Assembly: GCF_013283365.1 (NCBI RefSeq)
Contig: NZ_WBYM01000004.1
Span: forward strand, 186,001-250,000
From: Marinobacterium sp. xm-d-530
Lineage (GTDB): Bacteria > Pseudomonadota > Gammaproteobacteria > Pseudomonadales > Balneatricaceae
Direction: 5' to 3'
DNA length: 64,000 nt
Shown here one piece after another: positions 26,408 through 34,155 of this stretch. The position numbers and the translations under genes are program-made. How positions within the stretch are numbered: position 1 is the first letter of the stretch; the number at the start of each line of letters is the position of its first letter. The notes beneath the pieces are model-generated. The model had not been told where the DNA came from. It searched no databases and saw nothing but the letters and a program-made list of their open reading frames with translations.

Positions 26408-27316
26408 TTGGTTAACGTTGGTTTTTTGGATGGTGGTGTAGGTCAGGAGATCTTTCAGCGTGCGGGCAAGCCACGTCACGCTCTCTGGTCTGTCGAAGTT
26501 ATGATGAACCAGCCTGATGTTGTTCGTCAGGTGCACTCGGATTATCTTAATGCTGGTGCGAGAACACTCTGTCTAAATACCTACACTGCGACCCCAACTC
26601 GTCTCAAGCGAGCGGGTGTCACTCACCCTATTGAGTCCATCTACAGCTTGGCCAGCAAAACGCTAGAATCCATTCGTGAATCCTCTGACACTCATTTTGA
26701 TATTGCAGGTGTGTTGGCTCCGATTGAGGGGAGCTATTTACCCAATCCGCCACGCAGCTACCAAAGCCTGTTAGATGAGTTTCGATTGATCTGTGCGCTG
26801 CAGCCAGAGGTTGATCTGTTAATGATCGAAACGATGAGCAACTCCACTGAAGCGCGTGCTGCATGCCGGGCGGCACAAGAGACCGGTAAGCCTTTTACTC
26901 TTGGTATCCGTGTTGAACCCAATGGTCTGTTGAGATCAGGGGAGTCGATAGAAGATCTCTTAACCGCTGTGAAAGAGTTTGATCCCAATGGGTACTGGAT
27001 CAACTGCTCTGCACCCGAGGAGGTGCCTGCAGCATTGAAACAGATCGCTGACCATCACAAACCCTTTGGTGCCTACGCTAATGGCTTCTCATCTGTTGAG
27101 CCCCTGGCTGCTGGTAACTCGGTCGCCGAGTTGATGGAGCGTAAAGATCTTACCCCGCATCAGTATGCCGAACTGGCGCTGGATTGGTTTGAAACGGGTG
27201 CTCGGTTAATCGGTGGTTGTTGCGCGATCTCTCCCAAGCACATGCAGCAGACGGCCGAGTTGCTCTCTCTTCAGGGTGCGCAGTTGGTGCCGGTCTCACA
27301 GATCCTGAAACCCTAA
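26408..27316 (+). CDS. Homocysteine S-methyltransferase family protein
   Basis: A 302-aa TIM-barrel of the pfam homocysteine S-methyltransferase family: FLDGGVGQEIFQRAG at the start, NTYTATPTRLKR, ETMSNSTEARAA, YWINCSAPEEV and the zinc-binding pair in GGCCAISPKHM (residues 269-272). Together with the Cys in WINC it forms the Cys3 zinc site. The methyl donor (S-methylmethionine, betaine or other) cannot be read. The start is TTG at 26408; no ATG occurs nearby in frame. It ends 185 nt before the GG operon and probably has its own promoter. Confidence 0.85.
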   Translation: MVNVGFLDGGVGQEIFQRAGKPRHALWSVEVMMNQPDVVRQVHSDYLNAGARTLCLNTYTATPTRLKRAGVTHPIESIYSLASKTLESIRESSDTHFDIAGVLAPIEGSYLPNPPRSYQSLLDEFRLICALQPEVDLLMIETMSNSTEARAACRAAQETGKPFTLGIRVEPNGLLRSGESIEDLLTAVKEFDPNGYWINCSAPEEVPAALKQIADHHKPFGAYANGFSSVEPLAAGNSVAELMERKDLTPHQYAELALDWFETGARLIGGCCAISPKHMQQTAELLSLQGAQLVPVSQILKP

Positions 27317-27349
27317 TCGCTACTAAGCCACTAGGCGGTCGTTAGGTGC

Positions 27350-27398
27350 GCACCATCATGGTGCATAACTCTGCCCATTGACTGTGCATTTTTGGTGC
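27350..27398 (+). promoter_or_regulatory. NtrC-type enhancer sites upstream of the glucosylglycerate operon
   Basis: GCACCATCATGGTGC (27350-27364) is a perfect palindrome and fits the NtrC pattern GCACC-N5-GGTGC; the E. coli glnA sites look almost the same. A second, weaker site shares the half GGTGC at 27394-27398, centred about 34 bp (three helical turns) downstream. They lie roughly 120 and 87 bp before the predicted start, as in glnAp2-type promoters. Read by eye; binding is inferred. Confidence 0.72.
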
Positions 27399-27431
27399 GT
27401 ACTCTCAATCTGTTTATATTTTATCCTATAA

Positions 27432-27444
27432 AAACAAAGGTTTA
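27432..27444 (+). promoter_or_regulatory. Possible IHF site
   Basis: AAACAAAGGTTTA matches the IHF consensus WATCAANNNNTTR with one mismatch and lies in an AT-rich tract between the NtrC-type sites and the sigma-54 promoter, where IHF often bends DNA. The match is short and could be chance. Confidence 0.35.
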
Positions 27445-27451
27445 TAATTTC

Positions 27452-27467
27452 TGGTACCCTGTTTGCA
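27452..27467 (+). promoter_or_regulatory. Sigma-54 (RpoN) promoter of the glucosylglycerate operon
   Basis: TGGTACCCTGTTTGCA at 27452-27467 matches TGGCACG-N4-TTGCW, with the essential GG (27453-27454) and GC (27465-27466) exactly 12 bp apart. Expected transcript start is near 27478, giving a leader of about 23 nt before the ATG at 27501. Confidence 0.75.
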
Positions 27468-27500
27468 GTAGCTTCATAACGAATACTTAGATGAACTGTT

Positions 27501-28325
27501 ATGAGTCGACTACTGCTCTCTACCGATCTGGATGGAACCCTTCTAGATCACTACACCTATAGTGCCGCGCCCGCGGACACACTCTTTTCGCTATTAAATC
27601 GGCTGAATATCCCTTGGATTTTCAATACCAGTAAAACAGCACCTGAGTTGATTGCGCTGCGAAGCCAGTTGGCCAACTCACACCCCTTCAGTGTCGAGAA
27701 CGGTGGAGCTATTTATCTGCCCAAGGGGAGTCAGTTAGCAGCTGATTGGGAGATGCAAGAGCACCTCGGGTTTAACGTCATCAATCTTGGCCTGACACGC
27801 TCTGAAATTTTGTCACGAGTTGAGCCTTTCAGATCGCAGTTCAACTTCTATGGTCTGTCGGAGGTCTCTGCTGATGAGATGGCTGCTTTGACCGGGCTCT
27901 CGCTTGAACGGGCTCAGTTAGCTCTGGATAGGAACTTCAGCGAACCCCTGGTCTGGAGAGACTCTGAAGAGCAGCTTCAACGTTTTGCGCTATCTCTAGC
28001 GAAGGTGGGTATCCAAGTCGTTAAAGGGGGGCGTTTTGTCCACCTGCAAGGTGAAGTATCAAAAGCGCTCTCTCTTGCGTGGTTGATCGATCAGTATAAA
28101 ACGCTTTGGAACAGTAGTGTCGAGAGTGTTGCGCTGGGTGATGGTGAGAACGATCGCGCGATGCTTGAGATGGCGGATATTGCCATACAGGTTCGATCTC
28201 CCGTTCATAGCTTTCCAGTTATTAATGCCTCAGGTGAGGTGATTCAAACAGATCTTTGCGGGCCAGAGGGTTGGTATCAAGCGGTTAAGGCCTTGATCAC
28301 TGATCGATTCCCCGATGCATTTTAA
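27501..28325 (+). CDS. Glucosyl-3-phosphoglycerate phosphatase (HAD-IIB, MPGP family)
   Basis: A 274-aa HAD-superfamily type IIB phosphatase: catalytic DLDGTLLD at residues 9-16, motif II NTSKTAPEL, SVENGGAIYLP, and motif III/IV GDGENDRAML. These are hallmarks of the mannosyl-3-phosphoglycerate phosphatase family. Because the next gene is a glucosyl-3-phosphoglycerate synthase, the substrate is probably glucosyl-3-phosphoglycerate, giving glucosylglycerate; that step is inferred from context. First gene behind the sigma-54 promoter; gpgS follows after 14 nt. Confidence 0.87.
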   Translation: MSRLLLSTDLDGTLLDHYTYSAAPADTLFSLLNRLNIPWIFNTSKTAPELIALRSQLANSHPFSVENGGAIYLPKGSQLAADWEMQEHLGFNVINLGLTRSEILSRVEPFRSQFNFYGLSEVSADEMAALTGLSLERAQLALDRNFSEPLVWRDSEEQLQRFALSLAKVGIQVVKGGRFVHLQGEVSKALSLAWLIDQYKTLWNSSVESVALGDGENDRAMLEMADIAIQVRSPVHSFPVINASGEVIQTDLCGPEGWYQAVKALITDRFPDAF

Positions 28326-28339
28326 TTTAGGAGTATTTC

Positions 28340-29566
28340 ATGGGCGATTTTTATCAAAACGGTATCATTACAACGCTGCATAATTTGTCAGATAGACCGG
28401 TTGAAGCGCTTGAATCAGAGTTGATGGAGTTCTCTAAGCAGCGGCCAATGGGGTTGATCCTACCCTGTCTCTACTCGGAGTTGGAGACCGAAGCGATGCC
28501 CAATATTCTTGAGCATCTAAAGCAGGTCCCCTACCTGTCACAGATCGTGATCGGTCTAGATAGGGCCGATGAACAGCAGTACCGTGATGCCTTAAAATTT
28601 TTCTCCGATCTTCCACAAAATACCAAAGTGCTCTGGAATGATGGCCCACGTCTGCGTGCCGTTGATGAGATTTTGCAAAGTCATCAGCTATCCCCCGATC
28701 AACCCGGTAAGGGGCGGAATGTTTGGTTCTGCATGGGTTATGTATTGGCATCGGGTGTTGCCGAGTCTGTGGCAATGCACGACTGTGATATTTTGACCTA
28801 CGATCGTTCTCTGCTGGCGCGACTTATCTACCCGGTTGCCAACCCCAACTTCAACTACGAGTTCTGTAAGGGGTTCTATGCGCGGGTGGCTGACGGCAAG
28901 ATTAATGGTCGTGTCAGTCGATTGTTGGTTACCCCGCTGTTAAGAGCACTGAAGAAAGTGTGTGGGCCTCTCGATTATCTGGAGTATCTAGACAGTTATC
29001 GCTACCCCTTGGCGGGCGAGTTTTCGTTCAGACGCGATGTGATGAATGATATTCGTATCCCATCCGATTGGGGTCTGGAGATTGGCGTATTAAGTGAGAT
29101 GACTCGCAACTACTCCAACAACCGCCTCTGTCAGGTTGATATTGCCGACATCTACGATCACAAACATCAGGATATCTCGCTCGATAATGAGAATGCCGGA
29201 CTCTCTAAGATGTCGATCGACATTACCAAAGCGGTGTTCAGAAAGTTGGCGACCAATGGCATTGTCTTTAATCAAGAGACCTTCCGAACCATTAAAGCGA
29301 CCTACTTCCGGATTGCTCTCGATTTTGTAGAGACCTATCGAAACGATGCTTTGATCAACGGTTTGAAGTTAGACGTTCATCACGAGGAGCAGGCTGTTGA
29401 GCTGTTCGCTCAGAACATTATGAAGGCGGGAACTCACTTCTTGGATCATCCAATGGAGACCCCCTTTGTACCAAGCTGGAACCGCGTGATCAGTGCCTGC
29501 CCAGATGTGCAGCAGATGATTTTAGATGCGGTCGAAGCGGATATGAGCGAATTTGGGGAGGGTTGA
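28340..29566 (+). CDS. gpgS: Glucosyl-3-phosphoglycerate synthase
   Basis: A 408-aa GT-A retaining glycosyltransferase of the GpgS type. It transfers glucose from an NDP-glucose to 3-phosphoglycerate, the committing step for the compatible solute glucosylglycerate. Visible are PCLYSELE, VIGLDRAD (nucleotide-sugar region), GKGRNVWFCMGYVLASG, the metal-binding HDCDI (from residue 147), and FCKGFYARV followed by GRVSRLLVTPLLRAL. TAGGAG precedes the ATG. The ggaP-like gene overlaps or abuts its stop. The call rests on recognised family motifs; no biochemical data. Confidence 0.9.
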   Translation: MGDFYQNGIITTLHNLSDRPVEALESELMEFSKQRPMGLILPCLYSELETEAMPNILEHLKQVPYLSQIVIGLDRADEQQYRDALKFFSDLPQNTKVLWNDGPRLRAVDEILQSHQLSPDQPGKGRNVWFCMGYVLASGVAESVAMHDCDILTYDRSLLARLIYPVANPNFNYEFCKGFYARVADGKINGRVSRLLVTPLLRALKKVCGPLDYLEYLDSYRYPLAGEFSFRRDVMNDIRIPSDWGLEIGVLSEMTRNYSNNRLCQVDIADIYDHKHQDISLDNENAGLSKMSIDITKAVFRKLATNGIVFNQETFRTIKATYFRIALDFVETYRNDALINGLKLDVHHEEQAVELFAQNIMKAGTHFLDHPMETPFVPSWNRVISACPDVQQMILDAVEADMSEFGEG

Positions 29567-29568
29567 TC

Positions 29569-31311
29569 ATGGTGATACTAAACCACACTCCGCTTGAGCA
29601 ACGCGTAGCCGCACATCTAACGGCACTCTTCCCTGATAAGGATGTTCATGAGCTGACCCGGCAGTGTCTAAAGGTTATGAAGATCTCGGTGGATACCCCC
29701 TCTCCTGAACCACATCGAAATATATGGGATCAGTCTGATGTCATGCTGATCACTTATGCTGACTCGCTTAGGAAAGAGGCTGAAGTGCCCCTTAAGACAT
29801 TGAATGACTTTGTAAAGAGTCGTCTTTCAGAGAGCATCTCGGTGGTTCATCTGCTGCCATTCTTTCCATTCAGTTCCGATGATGGCTTCAGTGTTATGGA
29901 CTACACCACGGTCAATCCCAGCTGTGGAGATTGGTCTGATATCCGTTCCATGACCCAATCTTTTAAGGTTATGGGTGACCTGGTCATCAATCACTGCTCA
30001 AGTCGCAGCCTCTGGTTTGAGAACTACAAAAAAGGGATCGATCCAGGGGCGGGTTACTTTTTTGAAGCCGAGCCTGAATGGGATCTGTCGCAGGTGGTTC
30101 GCCCCAGAACTTCGCCTCTTCTTAAAGAGGTACGTACTGTGAATGGCGAGAAGCACGTTTGGTGCACATTCAGTCATGATCAGGTCGATCTAGATTTTAC
30201 TAATCCAGATCTGCTGCTAGAGATTCTCTCGATCATACATCTCTATCTGGAGCAGGGGATACGTTGGTTCCGCCTCGATGCGGTGGCTTATTTGTGGAAG
30301 GTGCCTGGCACCAGCAGTATCAACTTGCCAGAGACTCATGAGGTGATACGGCTGCTACGACTGCTCATAGAGCACCACTCACCGGACGCCGTCATCATTA
30401 CCGAGACCAATATTCCCAACTCGGAAAACCTCACCTACTTTGGTAACGCTAATGAAGCGCATCTGATTTATAACTTTTCCCTCCCTCCGTTACTGATTAA
30501 TACCCTGGTGACAGGTGATTGCACTCATTTGAAGCAGTGGTTGATGACTATGCCTCCTGCCCAATATGGCACAACCTATCTCAACTTTATCGCGTCACAT
30601 GATGGTGTTGGCTTGCGACCGACTGAAGGGCTGCTGAGCGAATGGGAGATCGACAACCTAATTGGCACCATGCAGAGGTTTGGTGGTCGAGTCAGTTGTC
30701 GAACGGACGCCGAAGGAAACTCCAAGCCTTATGAGATCAATATTAGCCTTTGGAATGCTATGGCTGGCACGCATCAGTCGGGTCCTGATGGGCTTCAGTT
30801 TGCACGCTTTATCTGTGCAGCAGCAGTAATGATGGCGCTCGAGGGTGTTCCGGCTTTCTACATTCATTCATTGTTAGCGACAGAAAATGATGTCGAACGC
30901 ATCGAGCACACGGGTAGCTTTAGGTCGATCAATCGTCATGTGTGGGATGCTGATCGATTGGAACAACAGCTCTCTGCAGAGACCCATCACAAAAAGGTGT
31001 TCGAAGCGATGCAGGCTATGCTGAAGGTTCGTCGCAAGCAGCCGGCCTTTCACCCCAACGCGACCATGTACACCTTGCACACAGGGGAATCGCTGTTTGC
31101 ATTCTGGCGTCAAAGTATCAATCGCTCCCAGAGTATTTTTGCCGTCTATAACATCACCAATGAGCCGCAGACCTTTAATTTGTCGCAGTTGAACCTGGTG
31201 ATCACCGATGAGTGGACAGATCTCGTTAGTGGAGAGGTGTTTGATGACCGGCTGGCACAAGTGACACTGCGCCCCTATCAATATCTTTGGTTGACCAATA
31301 AACCAGCCTAA
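29569..31311 (+). CDS. GH13_18 glucosylglycerate (sucrose-type) phosphorylase
   Basis: A 580-aa alpha-amylase-fold phosphorylase of the sucrose phosphorylase group. Catalytic residues by motif: nucleophile D237 in WFRLDAVAYLWK, acid/base E279 in IITETNIP, stabiliser D345 in ASHDGVGLR. Context (gpgS and phosphatase upstream, no sucrose genes) favours glucosylglycerate phosphorylase, which makes glucose-1-phosphate plus D-glycerate; sucrose phosphorylase is the alternative. I chose ATG at 29569 with GGGGAGG 6 nt upstream, rather than TTG at 29563. Last gene of the tight three-gene unit. Confidence 0.82.
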   Translation: MVILNHTPLEQRVAAHLTALFPDKDVHELTRQCLKVMKISVDTPSPEPHRNIWDQSDVMLITYADSLRKEAEVPLKTLNDFVKSRLSESISVVHLLPFFPFSSDDGFSVMDYTTVNPSCGDWSDIRSMTQSFKVMGDLVINHCSSRSLWFENYKKGIDPGAGYFFEAEPEWDLSQVVRPRTSPLLKEVRTVNGEKHVWCTFSHDQVDLDFTNPDLLLEILSIIHLYLEQGIRWFRLDAVAYLWKVPGTSSINLPETHEVIRLLRLLIEHHSPDAVIITETNIPNSENLTYFGNANEAHLIYNFSLPPLLINTLVTGDCTHLKQWLMTMPPAQYGTTYLNFIASHDGVGLRPTEGLLSEWEIDNLIGTMQRFGGRVSCRTDAEGNSKPYEINISLWNAMAGTHQSGPDGLQFARFICAAAVMMALEGVPAFYIHSLLATENDVERIEHTGSFRSINRHVWDADRLEQQLSAETHHKKVFEAMQAMLKVRRKQPAFHPNATMYTLHTGESLFAFWRQSINRSQSIFAVYNITNEPQTFNLSQLNLVITDEWTDLVSGEVFDDRLAQVTLRPYQYLWLTNKPA

Positions 31312-31369
31312 TTCTTTCAGTTATTTGGCACATCGCATAAGCTTGACCTATTAGGGGTTGAGTAGAGCG

Positions 31370-32368
31370 ATGGTGCCAATGAAAGCCATAGTGTTTAGTG
31401 CTAGAAAAGATGAGAAGAGTTACCTGATCGACGCCTTTGAGGCTTCAGGTCATGAGGTGATGTTTGAAGAGGTACACCTTAATCGAAAAACTGCCGAGTT
31501 GGCGGCCGGTTTCGATGCTGTTGTCGTGTTCGTCAATGATCAGTTGGATGAGTCTTGTCTTGAGAGGCTGGCAGAGCTCAGCGTTAAAACAGTGGCGCTT
31601 CGTTGCGCGGGTTATAACAACGTCAATTTAGATGCTGCTAAACGGCTTGGTTTATCGGTTGTACGAGTGCCGGCCTATTCGCCATATGCGGTAGCCGAGC
31701 ATGCTTTAACGCTTCTGATGACACTCAATCGACACGTTCACAAAGCCTACAATAGAGTGCGAGAGGGTAACTTTTTGCTGGATGGCTTGGTGGGGCGTGA
31801 TATTCATCGCAAGACGGTTGGGGTAGTCGGCACCGGTAATATTGGTTCAGTCTTCTGCCAAATTATGAGGGGCTTTGACTGTCGTCTGTTAGCCTATGAT
31901 CCTAATCCCTCTCAAGATCTAATCGAGCAGGGCGTTGAGTACGTAGAGCTTGATAGCTTGCTGGAACAATCAGATTTTATATCCTTGCACTGTCCGCTCA
32001 CGGCTCAGACGCATCATCTGATTAGTGAGCGTGCATTGGCACTGATGAAACCTAAGGCTATGTTGATCAATACCTCTCGTGGAGGTCTGGTCGATACCAA
32101 GGCGGTTATCAATGCACTTAAACAGGGTGGGTTGTCGGGTCTAGCTATCGATGTTTATGAAGAGGAGGCGGATCTCTTCTTTGAAGATCAGTCTAATCGG
32201 GTCATTGCGGATGACGATCTGATGCGCTTGATGACCTTTCCCAATGTGATAGTGACCGGGCATCAGGCCTTTTTGACCGAAGAGGCATTAACTAACATTG
32301 CTCAGACAACGGCGAACAATCTAACCTGTCTGGAGCAAAACGCCTCTTGTGAGAACCAGCTTGTTTGA
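31370..32368 (+). CDS. ldhA: D-lactate dehydrogenase-like D-2-hydroxyacid dehydrogenase
   Basis: About 332 aa, NAD-dependent D-2-hydroxyacid dehydrogenase closest in pattern to fermentative LdhA: MKAIVFSARKDEKSYL, ALRCAGYNNVNLDAAK, VRVPAYSPYAVAEHAL, the NAD motif VGVVGTGNIGS, NTSRGGLVD and the catalytic His in GHQAFLTEEAL. It would interconvert pyruvate and D-lactate. Start is ATG at 31370 or the ATG at 31379 (MKAIVFS). It lies 58 nt after the phosphorylase with no terminator, so it may be read from the GG operon. Confidence 0.87.
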   Translation: MVPMKAIVFSARKDEKSYLIDAFEASGHEVMFEEVHLNRKTAELAAGFDAVVVFVNDQLDESCLERLAELSVKTVALRCAGYNNVNLDAAKRLGLSVVRVPAYSPYAVAEHALTLLMTLNRHVHKAYNRVREGNFLLDGLVGRDIHRKTVGVVGTGNIGSVFCQIMRGFDCRLLAYDPNPSQDLIEQGVEYVELDSLLEQSDFISLHCPLTAQTHHLISERALALMKPKAMLINTSRGGLVDTKAVINALKQGGLSGLAIDVYEEEADLFFEDQSNRVIADDDLMRLMTFPNVIVTGHQAFLTEEALTNIAQTTANNLTCLEQNASCENQLV

Positions 32369-32377
32369 AGGTAACCC

Positions 32378-33334
32378 ATGATAAAAACCGTTTTTCTTGA
32401 TCGATCAACGCTTGGTCCGACGGTCTCAATAACCAAGCCAAGTTTTGAACATGATTGGATTGAGTACGATCGCACCGCTCAGTCTGAAGTGGTCGAACGT
32501 CTGCGAGGCGCCCAGATTGCGATCTCTAATAAGGTGCCTATTCGTGCCGAGGCTTTTGAGCAACTGCCTGACTTAAAGTTGATTGCCGTTGCTGCGACAG
32601 GTTATGACGTGATTGATGTGGAAGCTGCTCGTGCCCATGGGGTTAGTGTGGTGAATGTTCGTGGCTATGCGACTAATACAGTCCCTGAGCATGTGTTAGC
32701 CCTTATGTTTGCACTGCGTCGTTCCATTGTTGGTTATCGCCAAGATGTTATTGATGGTGAGTGGCAGAGAGCTCAGCAGTTCTGCTTTTTTAACCACCCG
32801 ATCAAAGACCTTGCTGGTACAACCATGGGAATCGTCGGTCGGGGTGCATTGGGTAGCGCTCTGGGGCGTCTCTGCTCGGCACTTGGCATGAAGGTTCTCT
32901 ATTCTGGACGTAAAGGTGAACAGAACCCGCCTGAGGGTTATACCCCCTTCGATCAATTTCTAGCTCAAAGTGATGTGATCTCACTTCACTGCCCGCTGAC
33001 CCCGGAAACGCGCGGATTGATTGGTGCAGATGAGTTTGCGCAGATGTCTCGACAACCTATTCTGATCAATGCTGGTCGGGGTGGTTTGGTGGATGAACAG
33101 GCGTTAGTTGAAGCGATAAACAGTCAGCAGATTGCAGCAGCGGGCTTCGACTGCTTAACCTCTGAGCCAATCAACGACGACCACCCGTTTCACGCTATCC
33201 TCACCAGGCCAAATGTCATAGTGACACCTCATGTTGCCTGGGCAAGTGAAGAGGCGATGCAGACTTTATGGGATCAGTTGATCGGTCATATCGATAATTT
33301 TCACAAAGGTGAGCCAAGCAATTTGGTGAACTGA
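32378..33334 (+). CDS. Glycerate dehydrogenase / hydroxypyruvate reductase-like
   Basis: A second D-2-hydroxyacid dehydrogenase (318 aa), distinct from the LdhA-like one and closer to HprA: LIAVAATGYDVIDVEAAR, GYATNTVPEHVLALMF, NAD motif MGIVGRGALGSALG, NAGRGGLVDEQAL and catalytic His in TPHVAWASEEA. HprA-type enzymes interconvert hydroxypyruvate and D-glycerate. D-glycerate is the product expected from the upstream phosphorylase, so a role in using it is attractive but inferred. It begins 9 nt after the LdhA-like stop, so the two are co-transcribed. A REP-like pair follows. Confidence 0.83.
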   Translation: MIKTVFLDRSTLGPTVSITKPSFEHDWIEYDRTAQSEVVERLRGAQIAISNKVPIRAEAFEQLPDLKLIAVAATGYDVIDVEAARAHGVSVVNVRGYATNTVPEHVLALMFALRRSIVGYRQDVIDGEWQRAQQFCFFNHPIKDLAGTTMGIVGRGALGSALGRLCSALGMKVLYSGRKGEQNPPEGYTPFDQFLAQSDVISLHCPLTPETRGLIGADEFAQMSRQPILINAGRGGLVDEQALVEAINSQQIAAAGFDCLTSEPINDDHPFHAILTRPNVIVTPHVAWASEEAMQTLWDQLIGHIDNFHKGEPSNLVN

Positions 33335-33363
33335 TTCTCCTCTCTGGAAGATGTTCTCATGGC

Positions 33364-33440
33364 GGATGTCAGGCTGAAGGCCTGACACCGTCACTCCGTA
33401 GTTATTTTCTTGCACCGGCGACTGGCTTTAGCCTGTCACC
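33364..33440. repeat. Inverted pair of REP-like palindromes, copy 3 (REPIN-like)
   Basis: Arms at about 33364-33389 (TGTCAGGCTGAAGGCCTGACA core, here shortened to TGTCAGGCTGAAGGCC, with a two-base duplication in the centre) and 33417-33440 (GGCGACTGGCTTTAGCC, ends TGTCACC), in opposite orientation, 27 bp apart. Same family as 6946-7036 and 15759-15829. It forms the left part of the 354-bp spacer between the glycerate dehydrogenase gene and mraZ. Confidence 0.82.
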
Positions 33441-33523
33441 CGCTCTCTTATTACGCGCGATATTTCTACTACCGCCCCGCTTTTACACCCCTAATAGATG
33501 AATTTATATCCACTTTTTTGAAG

Positions 33524-33552
33524 TTGCATTGCAGCTTGTGTGGGGCTATAGT
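33524..33552 (+). promoter_or_regulatory. Promoter of the dcw cluster (Pmra)
   Basis: TTGCAT (33524-33529) and TATAGT (33547-33552) separated by exactly 17 bp, a good sigma-70 promoter with a start near 33559. It is the only strong candidate in the 33335-33688 spacer. The MraZ-type boxes overlap the -10 and the start site. Confidence 0.7.
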
Positions 33553-33616
33553 GGCGTGGAGTGGTAAAAAGTGGGTTAAAGTGGGTCATAGTGGAGAAAT
33601 GGTGGAGAAATGGTGG
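33540..33616 (+). promoter_or_regulatory. MraZ operator: eight phased GTGG boxes
   Basis: GTGG occurs at 33540, 33551, 33561, 33571, 33581, 33591, 33602 and 33613, with steps of 11, 10, 10, 10, 10, 11 and 11 bp, so all lie on one face of the helix. MraZ represses its own promoter through short GTGG/TGGG direct repeats of this spacing; E. coli has three. The array covers the -10, the start site and the early leader of mraZ. Confidence 0.78.
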
Positions 33617-33688
33617 GGGAGCCGGCTCTTCGCGTGAGTGGCGATTTAAGTCGCAACTCAAGAGATTCACAGATAGGAGTGGTAACGA

Positions 33689-34144
33689 ATGTTCCGTGGG
33701 GTCAACAAAATCAATTTGGATGCGAAGGGGCGCATGGCATTGCCTGCGCGCTATCGCGACCAAATTGCAGACTGCTGCGAGAACCAGTTAGTAGTTACCA
33801 TCGATACAGAAACTCGCTGTCTACTTCTCTATCCGTTACCGGAGTGGGAAACCATTGAGAAGAAGATTGAGTCTCTACCAAGCTTTAACCCCGCGGCCCG
33901 CCGCATCCAGCGTCTGTTGATAGGTCATGCTACTGATCTTGAGCTGGATGCGAACGGCCGTTTTCTATTACCACAACCCCTTCGTGAATATGCGCAGATG
34001 GACAAGAAGTTGGTGCTTCTTGGTCAGGGCCGCAAATTTGAGATCTGGAGCGAAGACCAGTGGTTAGCCGCTCGAGATCAATACCTGGCTGAGACCGATG
34101 AGTCGAGCGCTCTGCCAGATGATCTTCAAACGCTTTCGCTTTAG
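33689..34144 (+). CDS. mraZ: Transcriptional regulator MraZ
   Basis: A 151-aa AbrB-like ring-forming DNA-binding repressor and first gene of the dcw cluster. It starts MFRGVNKINLDAKGRMALPARYRDQ and has the duplicated motif LELDANGRFLLPQPLREYA, each half a swapped-hairpin DNA-binding unit. AGGAGTGG precedes the ATG. Its presumed target is the GTGG array 75-150 bp upstream. Confidence 0.96.
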   Translation: MFRGVNKINLDAKGRMALPARYRDQIADCCENQLVVTIDTETRCLLLYPLPEWETIEKKIESLPSFNPAARRIQRLLIGHATDLELDANGRFLLPQPLREYAQMDKKLVLLGQGRKFEIWSEDQWLAARDQYLAETDESSALPDDLQTLSL

Positions 34145-34155
34145 GGGGTGACTCA

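Noticed and set aside
31326-31340. TGGCAC upstream of the LdhA-like gene resembling a sigma-54 -24 element
   Set aside because: The GC dinucleotide is 8 bp from the GG instead of 12, so the -12 element is missing.
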